A stretch of 26,941 bases of DNA from a virus. Location: IMG/VR virus record IMGVR_UViG_3300048136_000080, positions 1 through 26,941 of that record. The stretch is one strand, 5' to 3'. The notes beneath the pieces were generated by a model that saw only the letters and a list, made by a program, of their open reading frames with translations, did no database searches and had not been told where the DNA came from. Both the position numbers and the translations under genes were made by a program. Positions 1 to 7,397 of the stretch are shown in pieces (position 1 is the first letter of the stretch; every line of letters starts with the position of its first letter).

Positions 1-237
1 AAGAAACAGAAAGCCAAAGCACAAGAAAAGATCAACGAAATAACTAGAGCCTATGCTCGTACCTTCAACACAGAGGACGGGCAAAAGGTTTTAGAGGATC
101 TGACACGGCGCTTTCTCTTCGATAACTCCACATCCTTATCTAGCCAGAACGTCGCGTATGAAGCGGCGTACCACAATGGCGAAGCGGGCGTTATCCGCAT
201 GATTATCCACTACATACAGCAAGCGGAGAAACTATGA
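1..237 (+). CDS. Bbp19-like phage protein, 5' truncated
   Basis: An open frame runs from the first base to a TGA at 235-237, giving 78 visible residues; the start lies outside the window. The visible part is helical and polar, with motifs such as GQKVLEDL, ARTF and YHNGEAGVIRMI. This pattern (a Gly/Asn-x-Gly segment followed by R-x-I-x-x-I) resembles the small phage family typified by Bordetella phage Bbp19, which lies between portal and capsid genes in BPP-1-type podoviruses. The molecular role of that family is not known. The stop overlaps the next start as ATGA, so the two genes are probably translationally coupled. The family call is from memory and moderately sure. Confidence 0.7.
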   Translation, partial: KKQKAKAQEKINEITRAYARTFNTEDGQKVLEDLTRRFLFDNSTSLSSQNVAYEAAYHNGEAGVIRMIIHYIQQAEKL

Positions 238-551
238 GCGAAGAGCCTAAGAAGCGAACGCGCAAAGCAAAGCCCAAATATGAGGTTATTTGCGAGCATA
301 CCGATCACCTTGACTCTATCGGCTGTCAGTTGAGCTGGCTTGACAAACTACATGAGCGATATGGCTTTGAACGATTCGAGTACATCCACAAGTTCCGCGC
401 CTTTCGGTGCTATTTAGACGGGCAGCACGTTGATTGGGTAGACGTTAATGACCTTGCTCTGATCAATGGACACCGGAGGCTGGAAAACATCCTGTTACGA
501 CACGTACAGGTAGACGTTAAACGATCAGTAATCAAATATCCTTGGAGATAA
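234..551 (+). CDS. hypothetical phage protein (105 aa)
   Basis: I do not recognise this family. The protein has a short Lys/Arg-rich N-terminus (residues 4-15) followed by a mixed, aromatic-rich body. It has no signal peptide, membrane segment or catalytic motif that I can see. It starts in an ATGA overlap with the upstream Bbp19-like gene and ends within the Shine-Dalgarno region of the scaffold gene. It therefore sits inside the head-morphogenesis cluster, and a structural or assembly role is an inference from position only. Being a real gene is likely from the tight packing and the absence of other good frames. Confidence 0.75.
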   Translation: MSEEPKKRTRKAKPKYEVICEHTDHLDSIGCQLSWLDKLHERYGFERFEYIHKFRAFRCYLDGQHVDWVDVNDLALINGHRRLENILLRHVQVDVKRSVIKYPWR

Positions 552-553
552 TC

Positions 554-1288
554 ATGGAAGAACAGGCCGTAGAAAGTAACGATACCCTGACATCATTAGT
601 AGATGCCGCTGAACCTACACTAGGTGAGGGCGAATACTTTCTGAGTGAGGGAATCAAGGGCGTTGGCGACTTGCCTGAGTGGTACAAAGCCGACAAATAC
701 AAGTCAATCGCAGAGCAAGCCAAGGCATACACCGAACTAGAAAAGAAGTTTGGCGGATTCACTGGCGCACCAAAGGATGGTTATTCAATTGCTGAAGGTG
801 TTGAGGCTGAAGACGCGCTTTGGCAGGAGCTTGTTCAGTTTGGCGAACGTACCAATATGTCTCAGGCCGCACTGAATGACGCATGGGGTATTCTCTCAGC
901 GCAAGAGCAAGCGGTGGAAGAAGTCTCGATGGAGATGGAGCTTCAGAAGTTAGGCGATAACGGTGTTGAGCGCATTAAGGTTGTTGAGCAGTTTATGAAG
1001 AACAATCTCGATGGCGATACATACGAGCGTCTGCGCTATGCCGTGAACAGTGCTGAGGCTGTCGAGCTGGTTGAGGCGCTGGTTAAGTCTACGGCACCCG
1101 CCAAGCTGCCGATTGATGGCTATATTGAGCCGGGTGGTATTACGTGGGAAGACATCGAAGCAGAAATGTTTAAGAAGCACGAGAGCGGCCAGATGCTTCG
1201 CTCAGTCGATCCTAATCACGAGCGTAAGATTCAGCGCATGATGAAGGAATTTGGCGGTGATAAGCCTTACGATCGCATTGTTGGCTAA
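554..1288 (+). CDS. capsid assembly scaffolding protein
   Basis: A 244-residue acidic, helix-rich protein lying immediately before the major capsid gene, where T7-like and BPP-1-like phages keep the scaffold. The N-terminal part carries a segment common to phage scaffold-like proteins (LPEWYKADKYKS, EQAKAYTELEKKFGGF, GAPKDGY). The C-terminus (EMFKKHESGQM, RMMKEFGG) is amphipathic and basic, as expected of a scaffold tail that contacts capsid protein. The frame is also open from a TTG at 542, but that codon lies in the GGAG Shine-Dalgarno; ATG 554 with GGAGATAATC before it is the sensible start. Known role of the family: it guides procapsid assembly and is removed before DNA packaging. Confidence 0.8.
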   Translation: MEEQAVESNDTLTSLVDAAEPTLGEGEYFLSEGIKGVGDLPEWYKADKYKSIAEQAKAYTELEKKFGGFTGAPKDGYSIAEGVEAEDALWQELVQFGERTNMSQAALNDAWGILSAQEQAVEEVSMEMELQKLGDNGVERIKVVEQFMKNNLDGDTYERLRYAVNSAEAVELVEALVKSTAPAKLPIDGYIEPGGITWEDIEAEMFKKHESGQMLRSVDPNHERKIQRMMKEFGGDKPYDRIVG

Positions 1289-1433
1289 CACACAGTCTGT
1301 GGTATCATAGAGAGATCGGATACCCCTTTCACAAGGCCCGGTAGTTTTAGGTTGAACGACTGACCGACTGCCGGGTACTCAGTCTAAAACCTCTTAATCA
1401 TTGTTATACATTTGACATAGAGGAGACTGAATC
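1289..1433 (+). promoter_or_regulatory. structured leader and candidate promoter of the capsid gene
   Basis: A 145-nt gap between scaffold and capsid, long for this genome. It holds a perfect palindrome CACAG-T-CTGTG at 1291-1301. Two interleaved inverted repeats follow: CCCGGTAG (1337-1344) with CTGCCGGG (1368-1375, one G-T pair), and GTTTTAG (1344-1350) with CTAAAAC (1384-1390). The order A-B-A'-B' is that of an H-type pseudoknot. An alternative nested fold pairs GTTTTA/TAAAAC and GACTGA (1358-1363)/TCAGTC (1379-1384). An extended -10-like TGTTATACA lies at 1402-1410, but the -35 is poor. AGGAG precedes the capsid ATG. The promoter call is inference. Confidence 0.45.
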
Positions 1434-2267
1434 ATGTCAATTAATCTCTCCGCAGTAGCGGTAACTGAATTTGACAGCATGGTAAAGCACGCTTATGCGA
1501 ACGCTGGCTTGCTAAAGAACGCTGTCACACTCCGAAACAACGTAGTAGGTGACACCTACAAGTTCCGTCGTATGGGCAAAGGTCTTGCAAACCAGAAGAC
1601 TAGCTCCGCTGATGTTGATCCAATGGACGTAGGACACGCATTCAAGACTGCGACTCTCGCAAACTGGAATGCTCCTGAGTACACCGACATCTTTGACCAG
1701 CAAGACGTAAACTTTGACGAGAAGCAAGAGCTGGCGACTACTATCGCTGGTGCCTTGGGTCGTCGTTGTGATCAGCTTGTCATCGACGCTATGGACGCTT
1801 CTACTCCACTGACCACTGCTGTAGCGGCTGGTGGCACTAACTTGACTATCGCTAAGGTAAACTCAGCGCAGGTTGAGCTACGTGATCAGGGCGTTCCTAA
1901 CACTGAGTTGTTTGCTGTCATCGAAGCTGGCGGTCTTGGCGGTCTTTTGAGCGACGAGAAAGCTACTTCTTCTGACTACCAAGCAGTCAAGGCTCTTGTA
2001 TCTGGTGAGATCAACACTCTCGTTGGCTTCCAGTTCATCATCCTTGAAACTCGTGCGGAAGGCGGCTTGACTGAAGCGTCTAATGTTGTTGATTCTTGGT
2101 TCTTCCAGCGTCCTGCTGTCGGCTTGGCCGTCGGCATCGACATGAAGACCGAAATCAACTATGTACCACAGAAAACTTCTTTCCTTACCAACGGTATGCT
2201 GAAAGCTGGTTCTGTTGTACGTGACGAAGGCGGTTTGGTTAAAGTCCAGTACGACAAGACTGCATAA
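1434..2267 (+). CDS. major capsid protein
   Basis: A 277-residue protein placed after the scaffold and before the tail adaptor, the standard position for the major head protein. The sequence has the look of the compact HK97-fold-type capsids of BPP-1-like podoviruses: an N-terminal VKHAYANAG and VTLRNNV segment, the GDTYKFRRMGKG patch, then a central ANWNAPEYTDIFDQ and a C-terminal GLAVGIDMKTEINYVP. It is not obviously a T7 gp10 homologue. Codon use favours GCT, GTA and CGT more than its neighbours, as often seen in very highly expressed phage genes. It has a strong AGGAG ribosome site, a private leader upstream and a hairpin terminator downstream, consistent with heavy expression. Confidence 0.87.
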   Translation: MSINLSAVAVTEFDSMVKHAYANAGLLKNAVTLRNNVVGDTYKFRRMGKGLANQKTSSADVDPMDVGHAFKTATLANWNAPEYTDIFDQQDVNFDEKQELATTIAGALGRRCDQLVIDAMDASTPLTTAVAAGGTNLTIAKVNSAQVELRDQGVPNTELFAVIEAGGLGGLLSDEKATSSDYQAVKALVSGEINTLVGFQFIILETRAEGGLTEASNVVDSWFFQRPAVGLAVGIDMKTEINYVPQKTSFLTNGMLKAGSVVRDEGGLVKVQYDKTA

Positions 2268-2276
2268 GTCTTATCC

Positions 2277-2292
2277 GGCCCCTTCGGGGGCC
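2277..2292 (+). terminator. rho-independent-type terminator after capsid gene
   Basis: GGCCCC-TTCG-GGGGCC forms a perfect six-pair stem closed by a UUCG tetraloop, starting ten bases after the capsid stop and followed by a moderately T-rich ATTCTATTT. The stem is very stable and the tail is weaker than an ideal U-run, so it may be a partial terminator or a 3'-end stabiliser that makes capsid messages more abundant than downstream tail messages. Confidence 0.8.
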
Positions 2293-2312
2293 ATTCTATT
2301 TCCGGGTGGGTT

Positions 2313-2873
2313 ATGGCGAGCAAGATCGACTTAATTAGCAATGCACTGATTCTGATCGGTGATACTCCTATTAACTCACTGACAGGCGGGTCACGGCGCG
2401 AGACTGTTGCTAACAATCTGTACGACAACATCGTCCAAAACGAGCTAACCAAGCATCGCTGGGGCTTTGCACGTAAGCAAGAGCAGATATCTCGCTTGAC
2501 GGACACTCCTGTAGATACAACACGCTGGAAGACTGTCTACCAGCTGCCCACTGATATGCTGTTTTTGATCACTGTTTCACCAGACTCCAACTATCAGGTG
2601 TACGGCGACAAGGTTTACAGCAATTCCAAGCAAGCATTATTCGCTGACTACATTTACAACGTGCCAGAAGATGAGTGGCCCGTGTACTTTGCGAAGATGA
2701 TTGAGTACGCACTGGCTATGGACTTCGCTGCGAGCATTAGAGACAGCTCAGCGGCTAGAGGTGAGATGGCGGCGGCCTATGTCAATGCGTCCCGTATGGC
2801 GCGATTCACGGACTCTCAGCAGTACCCAACAGAGCAAGTGAGAAGTAACCCATTCGTTAACGTGAGGTACTAA
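2313..2873 (+). CDS. head-to-tail adaptor / tail tubular protein A (T7 gp11-like)
   Basis: A 186-residue protein matching the usual length of T7 gp11-type adaptors. The N-terminus has the family pattern (KIDLISNALILIGD, then a Gly/Ser-rich turn, then AVANNLYD-like RRETVANNLYDNI). This is followed by the conserved HRWGFARKQ, the W-x-x-x-Y-x-L-P turn, and a late DEWPVYFAKMIEYALA helix. Known role: gp11 forms the ring that joins portal to nozzle. It is followed directly by the nozzle gene with a TAATG overlap, the same pair order as in T7. The start ATG 2313 follows a GGGTGGG site. Confidence 0.87.
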   Translation: MASKIDLISNALILIGDTPINSLTGGSRRETVANNLYDNIVQNELTKHRWGFARKQEQISRLTDTPVDTTRWKTVYQLPTDMLFLITVSPDSNYQVYGDKVYSNSKQALFADYIYNVPEDEWPVYFAKMIEYALAMDFAASIRDSSAARGEMAAAYVNASRMARFTDSQQYPTEQVRSNPFVNVRY

Positions 2874-5380
2874 TGGCTAAGACTAGATTCATTCAGTCTA
2901 GCTTCGTGAGTGGCGAGCTATCTCCGCTTCTCAAGGGTCGCATTGATATTAATCAGTACTATCAGGCGGTAGAGACTGCCGATAACGTCGTTATTGTCCC
3001 TCAAGGCGGTATGCGGCGGCGTCCGGGCACTGAGTTTATCGGTGAGTGCGTCAAAGGTATTTCGAAGATGTCGCCCACGTACACGATGCCCAATGGCGGT
3101 ACGTCATCGGTACTTAATGACGGTGACGACACAACAACGACTTCGACCACTACTACCATTGGTACGACTGATCCCTATGTCGTGGCAAAGATGGACCTTC
3201 TGTCTGCCCAACAAATTGAGTTTGTGGATCTTAGGCAGATCAGTCTATCTAGCGGCACAAGCTCGCAGTTTAAGGTTCAGTATTCAACGGATGACGTTAC
3301 ATATACAGACGCCGCATCCGTACCACTGCTTGGCTCTAACCCGCAGAACTTCCGATTATTGGTTAATCAGACAGCTAGATACTGGCGTCTTGCTCGTATT
3401 GGCTCGACTGACTTGGGTGCTGCTACGGTAACGCTTGCAGGGCTTTCGCTATACCAAGAGTCTGCAATTCTAAGCACTCCCCGCCTAGTAGATATGAGTG
3501 TTGAGGATGATCGCCATTACTTGGTTGAGTTCACGCGAGACAACATCCGCATTTATCGCACCCCGAATACAAGAGTTGCAGACATCAAGCCCACATATAG
3601 CGGTCTGACGTCGGCTGAGATAGAAAATATCCGAGTTGCTCAGGTTGAAAACGTGATGCTAATTGTTGGCGACTTTGCGCCAATGCGATTGGTAAACCTT
3701 GGCACCGATGATGACTGGGTGATCGACAACATCCCATTCTTGAACGTCCCTCAATACGACTTTGACGACGATCAAAGCCCTACCCCTGTTAATGAGATAC
3801 AGGTAATGACTCTAGGCCATACTGGTTCGGGTCAATGGAAGAAAGGCGACCGTTTTGAGGTAGACATTGAAGGCATCCTTTCCAAGTCTATTAGCTATGC
3901 TGGCGACGACGACTTGGATGAGCAATCAGCGACCGTATTTAACATCCAGAAAAACCTGCAAGAAATGCCTGTCTTCGGTGAAACGGGCGTAGCAGTTGCA
4001 AGGACTGGCGCGGATCAATACACAATTACTATCTCTGGGGAATCCACCAAAGATTTTGAGCTTTTTTCTGCTTATGTAACCGAAGGCTCTGCTAACCACG
4101 AGATTACATTTACCAAGACGCAATCAGGCTCCCCACGTAAAGAGGATGTTTGGTCTGATACCCGTGGATATCCGAACAGCATTTGTTTTTATGAGGGTCG
4201 CTTAGTATTAGGCGGCACTGAGTCCAAGCCCCAATCAATCTTTATGTCCAAGACAGGATCATTCTTTGACTTTGACATTGATGATGGTGACGACGATGAG
4301 GCTATCTTTGCGACTATCTCTTCACGCAAGCTGAATGACATTGTTGACGTGTACCCCGGTCGTAACCTGCAAATCTTTACGTCTGGCGCGGAATTTGCAG
4401 TGACAAGCAAGCCTGTTACGCCTAGCTCTATTAGTATTGCACCCCAAACAGCGCACGGCGCGAACAAGGTTGAGGTCCAAGACGTAGACGGCTCGACCCT
4501 ATTTGTGGACCGGCACGGCAAGTCCATCCTGAGCTTCCTGTATTCGTTCAACGAGGACGCTTACACCACTGATGATAGGTCGGTACTAGCTTCGCATTTG
4601 ATTAATCAGCCGGTCGATATGGCGCTCCTAGCGGGTACTGCGAGTGATGACGCTAACTGGCTGTTCATTGTAAACAGTGACGGGTCGGCGACTATCTTAA
4701 ACACGCTCAGAAGTCAGGACATCAACGGCTACACCAGATGGAACACTGACGGCGATATCAAGAGCGTCTGCGTTGTCGATGATGAGCTTTATATCTCAGT
4801 AGAGCGCACGATAAACCTAGTGACTAGGCTGTTTGTTGAGCGTTGGGACTTCGATTATATGCTCGATTGCTCTACTAAAGCGGCGCGCACTGGCTCCAAC
4901 ATCACGGGCTTGAGCCATCTTGAGGCGGAAGAGGTGCAAGTTCTTGTTGAAACTCAAAACTATGTACTAGATCCCCGTTCGGTGTCTTCTGGGCAGATAA
5001 CCCTAGACACTAACGAAGAGTATTCCAGCGATTATGAGGTTGGATTGCTGTTTGTTCCGACTATCAAGCCGATGCCACTGAATACAAACATCGGATCAGG
5101 TCAGAATCAGATGCGGCTGAAGAAGATCGTACGCATGAACGTACGTGTCTATGAGTCTTCTGGCATACAGATTGACGGCATCCCTGTACCTATCAGGGCG
5201 TTTGGCCCTGCTGGGGATGAATCGCCATTGAGTCCCGAGTCTATTGTCCCAACAAGTGGCATAATAGAGGATGTTTACGATATTAACGGCTGGGGGAGAG
5301 AGGTCATACCGACTATTACGTGTCCTGATCCCACTCCCATGCACATACAGATGATTGAATACGAGGTCGAAGGTAACTGA
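2873..5380 (+). CDS. tail nozzle / tail tubular protein B (T7 gp12-like) with inserted discoidin-like domain
   Basis: An 835-residue protein. Its first 60 residues carry the nozzle hallmark (SSFVSGELSPLL, GRIDINQYYQA, PQGGMRRRPGT). A later block has the other hallmark (SDTRGYPNSICFYEGRLVLGG, residues near 425-445). Known role of the family: it forms the distal tail tube through which DNA leaves, and holds the fibres. Between residues about 70 and 192 lies a separate module with Thr/Asp-rich edges, FKVQYSTDDVTYT and ARYWRLARIG, which reads like an F5/8 type C (discoidin) carbohydrate-binding domain. It starts in a TAATG overlap after GAGG and ends in TGATG overlapping the next gene. Confidence 0.88.
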   Translation: MAKTRFIQSSFVSGELSPLLKGRIDINQYYQAVETADNVVIVPQGGMRRRPGTEFIGECVKGISKMSPTYTMPNGGTSSVLNDGDDTTTTSTTTTIGTTDPYVVAKMDLLSAQQIEFVDLRQISLSSGTSSQFKVQYSTDDVTYTDAASVPLLGSNPQNFRLLVNQTARYWRLARIGSTDLGAATVTLAGLSLYQESAILSTPRLVDMSVEDDRHYLVEFTRDNIRIYRTPNTRVADIKPTYSGLTSAEIENIRVAQVENVMLIVGDFAPMRLVNLGTDDDWVIDNIPFLNVPQYDFDDDQSPTPVNEIQVMTLGHTGSGQWKKGDRFEVDIEGILSKSISYAGDDDLDEQSATVFNIQKNLQEMPVFGETGVAVARTGADQYTITISGESTKDFELFSAYVTEGSANHEITFTKTQSGSPRKEDVWSDTRGYPNSICFYEGRLVLGGTESKPQSIFMSKTGSFFDFDIDDGDDDEAIFATISSRKLNDIVDVYPGRNLQIFTSGAEFAVTSKPVTPSSISIAPQTAHGANKVEVQDVDGSTLFVDRHGKSILSFLYSFNEDAYTTDDRSVLASHLINQPVDMALLAGTASDDANWLFIVNSDGSATILNTLRSQDINGYTRWNTDGDIKSVCVVDDELYISVERTINLVTRLFVERWDFDYMLDCSTKAARTGSNITGLSHLEAEEVQVLVETQNYVLDPRSVSSGQITLDTNEEYSSDYEVGLLFVPTIKPMPLNTNIGSGQNQMRLKKIVRMNVRVYESSGIQIDGIPVPIRAFGPAGDESPLSPESIVPTSGIIEDVYDINGWGREVIPTITCPDPTPMHIQMIEYEVEGN

Positions 5381-5811
5381 TGGCTCTCCCAATATTTGCA
5401 ATATTAGCGGGCTTAAGCGCAGGCGTATCAGCCTACGGTCAAGTACAAGCTGGCAAAGCCCAGAAAGTCGCATTAAAAGAGCAAGCTAAGCAAGAAGAGC
5501 TGGCAGCAGAAAGTCAAGAGCTGGCGCGGCGGCAAGAGCTTAATCGAGCATTGGCGGCTAACGTCGCAGCGCTCTCGACGGCAGGAATATCTGGGGAAGG
5601 TACGCCAGCAAGTCTGGCATTGGAAAGCGCAAAGCAAGCAGGTCTTAGCGAGATGACTATTGACCTATCAGAACGCCTAAGAAGGGCGTCATTAGAGCGC
5701 CAAGCAAAACAAGCAACTCAAATAGCAGGAATCACAGCGGCAAGTACGCTACTTAGTGGCGCTGAAAGGGCTGGCGAGCTTGGTCTATTTGATAAGGAAA
5801 GCTACAAGTAA
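5380..5811 (+). CDS. small internal virion protein (T7 gp14-like)
   Basis: A 143-residue Ala-rich, helical protein directly after the nozzle gene, the position of T7 gp14. The N-terminus is hydrophobic (residues 4-19, FAILAGLSAGVSAYG) and is followed by a long charged helix with EEL and RRQEL heptads, and then the common family turn AALSTAGISGEGTP. Known role in T7: gp14 is ejected and forms the outer-membrane part of the DNA conduit. The hydrophobic start fits this. Start and stop are both in four- to five-base overlaps with the neighbours. Homology is by pattern and gene order, not by alignment. Confidence 0.78.
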   Translation: MALPIFAILAGLSAGVSAYGQVQAGKAQKVALKEQAKQEELAAESQELARRQELNRALAANVAALSTAGISGEGTPASLALESAKQAGLSEMTIDLSERLRRASLERQAKQATQIAGITAASTLLSGAERAGELGLFDKESYK

Positions 5812-7397
5812 TGGCTCAGAAGCGCATTGATTACTACGGCAGGTTCACACCAACAGGTGTAGATACGTCTCAGGCTAAACGCTTGCAGGCTCTTTCTGGC
5901 TTGGCTGAACAGGTCGGTGGTCTTGCGTATGAAGTCGGTGCAGGCATTCAAGAGCGCAGAGGATTACAAGCTGGTCTTGCAGCTGGACAACAAGCGGCAG
6001 AGAAAGGCGAGATCATCGAGACGCAGAAAGGCTTTCTGTCTCAGATATCTATATTTGATCAGGCGTACAACAATGCGCTGACTAAAGCCTACGTTGCTGG
6101 CGTCGATAACGATGCACGAGAGAACATTAACCGACTGCTGACTGATAATCCGGATGACATTGAGGCATTTAAAACGGCAGTAGGTAAGTATCGTAAAGGC
6201 GTAACAGACAACATAGCCGATGAGTTCAAGCCACTGATTGAGCAGTCAATGGATCAGATGATCTCTAGCGCCCAGTCTCAGGTACATCAAGCGCAGACAG
6301 CCAAGAACCTCAAGAACGCAGACGACACACTAATCCGCTCTAGTCAAATAGCAACCGAAGCGGCATTGAAGGCGGCACGTATTGGTGATGATGAGTCGGC
6401 AATGATTGGTCGTATGAATGCGTTTTCATCTTTTGATGCGCGTGTTGAGGCTGGGACAATGACTCCAGCGGCGGCTGAAACTGCAAAGCAGAACCTTGTA
6501 GTAGCCACCGAAGGCGAGAAGGCTCGTGGTGGACTGCAAGCTATTATTAAGAATCGTGGTGCGTATGCGGCGGTTGAGTTTATCAATGCGGTAGCTGAGA
6601 CGCCTGTTAGTAACTTCACGCTCGAACAGCAGGAAAATCTTGCAGATGTCCTACGTGCTGACTTGAATGAGTACATATCACTAACCAATATCCAAGAGAA
6701 GCAGGCTGAGGACGCACTGAAGGCCCGTCAAGGCGAGAACTTCACTAGCTTGTACGTTGGCTTGATTAACGGCGAAACGGACAGAGGCGACATTACACGC
6801 ACTGCTATGGCTGGCAATCTTACGCAGTCACAACTGACTACACTGACCAATGTGATGAACACTCGCGGTCAAGGTATTGATGACTTCGATCTGATCTATG
6901 ACATCCAGACACAGATGTATCAGAACCCAGAAGCGGCACGTAACCTGATCATTGCCAACACTGGTACCCGGCTGACCGGATCTAGGGCGCAATCCCTACT
7001 GTCTGCTCTTGGCGAAGAGCCTATCTTGAACACGCCAAAGGCTACACGCTATCGCAAGTATGTCAGTACGAACGTGGGCATTGTTGACCCGATCACAGGT
7101 CGCTTTACTGGCGCAGGTACTAAGGAACGTGCGGCTGACTTGATGCTGGCGTTTGATGAGAAGGTACTGGCTGGTGAAGATCCTGCTGTTGTCGCTGAGC
7201 AGTTGTTAGATATCAACGACATTCCACCTCAGTTCACTAGTGAGGGCGATGTAAACAAGGCGCTTGAGAGGCTAGAGGGACAAGTCGCAACTATGGATGC
7301 GGCTGAATACAATGAACAAGAGCAACTTCTACAGCAGTATTTGGTCCGGATTAGGAACTTCCAGAACATGATGGCTGATATTAAGAGAGGGCAATAA
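5811..7397 (+). CDS. internal virion protein, gp15-like position
   Basis: A 528-residue, almost wholly helical protein with no membrane segment. The opening (KRIDYYGRFTPTGVD, then AKRLQALSGLAEQVGGLAYEVG) matches the start of middle-sized internal virion proteins in podoviruses, where a short virion-binding peptide precedes a helical body. In T7 the equivalent gp15 lines the periplasmic part of the ejection conduit together with gp16. It lies between the gp14-like and gp16-like genes and shares TAATG overlaps with both, so the three are likely made and packaged together. No enzymatic motif is visible. The assignment is mainly from order and composition. Confidence 0.72.
   Translation: MAQKRIDYYGRFTPTGVDTSQAKRLQALSGLAEQVGGLAYEVGAGIQERRGLQAGLAAGQQAAEKGEIIETQKGFLSQISIFDQAYNNALTKAYVAGVDNDARENINRLLTDNPDDIEAFKTAVGKYRKGVTDNIADEFKPLIEQSMDQMISSAQSQVHQAQTAKNLKNADDTLIRSSQIATEAALKAARIGDDESAMIGRMNAFSSFDARVEAGTMTPAAAETAKQNLVVATEGEKARGGLQAIIKNRGAYAAVEFINAVAETPVSNFTLEQQENLADVLRADLNEYISLTNIQEKQAEDALKARQGENFTSLYVGLINGETDRGDITRTAMAGNLTQSQLTTLTNVMNTRGQGIDDFDLIYDIQTQMYQNPEAARNLIIANTGTRLTGSRAQSLLSALGEEPILNTPKATRYRKYVSTNVGIVDPITGRFTGAGTKERAADLMLAFDEKVLAGEDPAVVAEQLLDINDIPPQFTSEGDVNKALERLEGQVATMDAAEYNEQEQLLQQYLVRIRNFQNMMADIKRGQ

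Noticed and set aside
2994-3431. Long plus-strand frame inside the nozzle gene
   Set aside because: The product has no family pattern, is rich in Arg, Leu and Cys as shifted frames are, and has no ribosome site.
5096-5473. 125-codon minus-strand frame at the nozzle end
   Set aside because: It is antisense to two well-supported genes, lacks a ribosome site and has no family resemblance.
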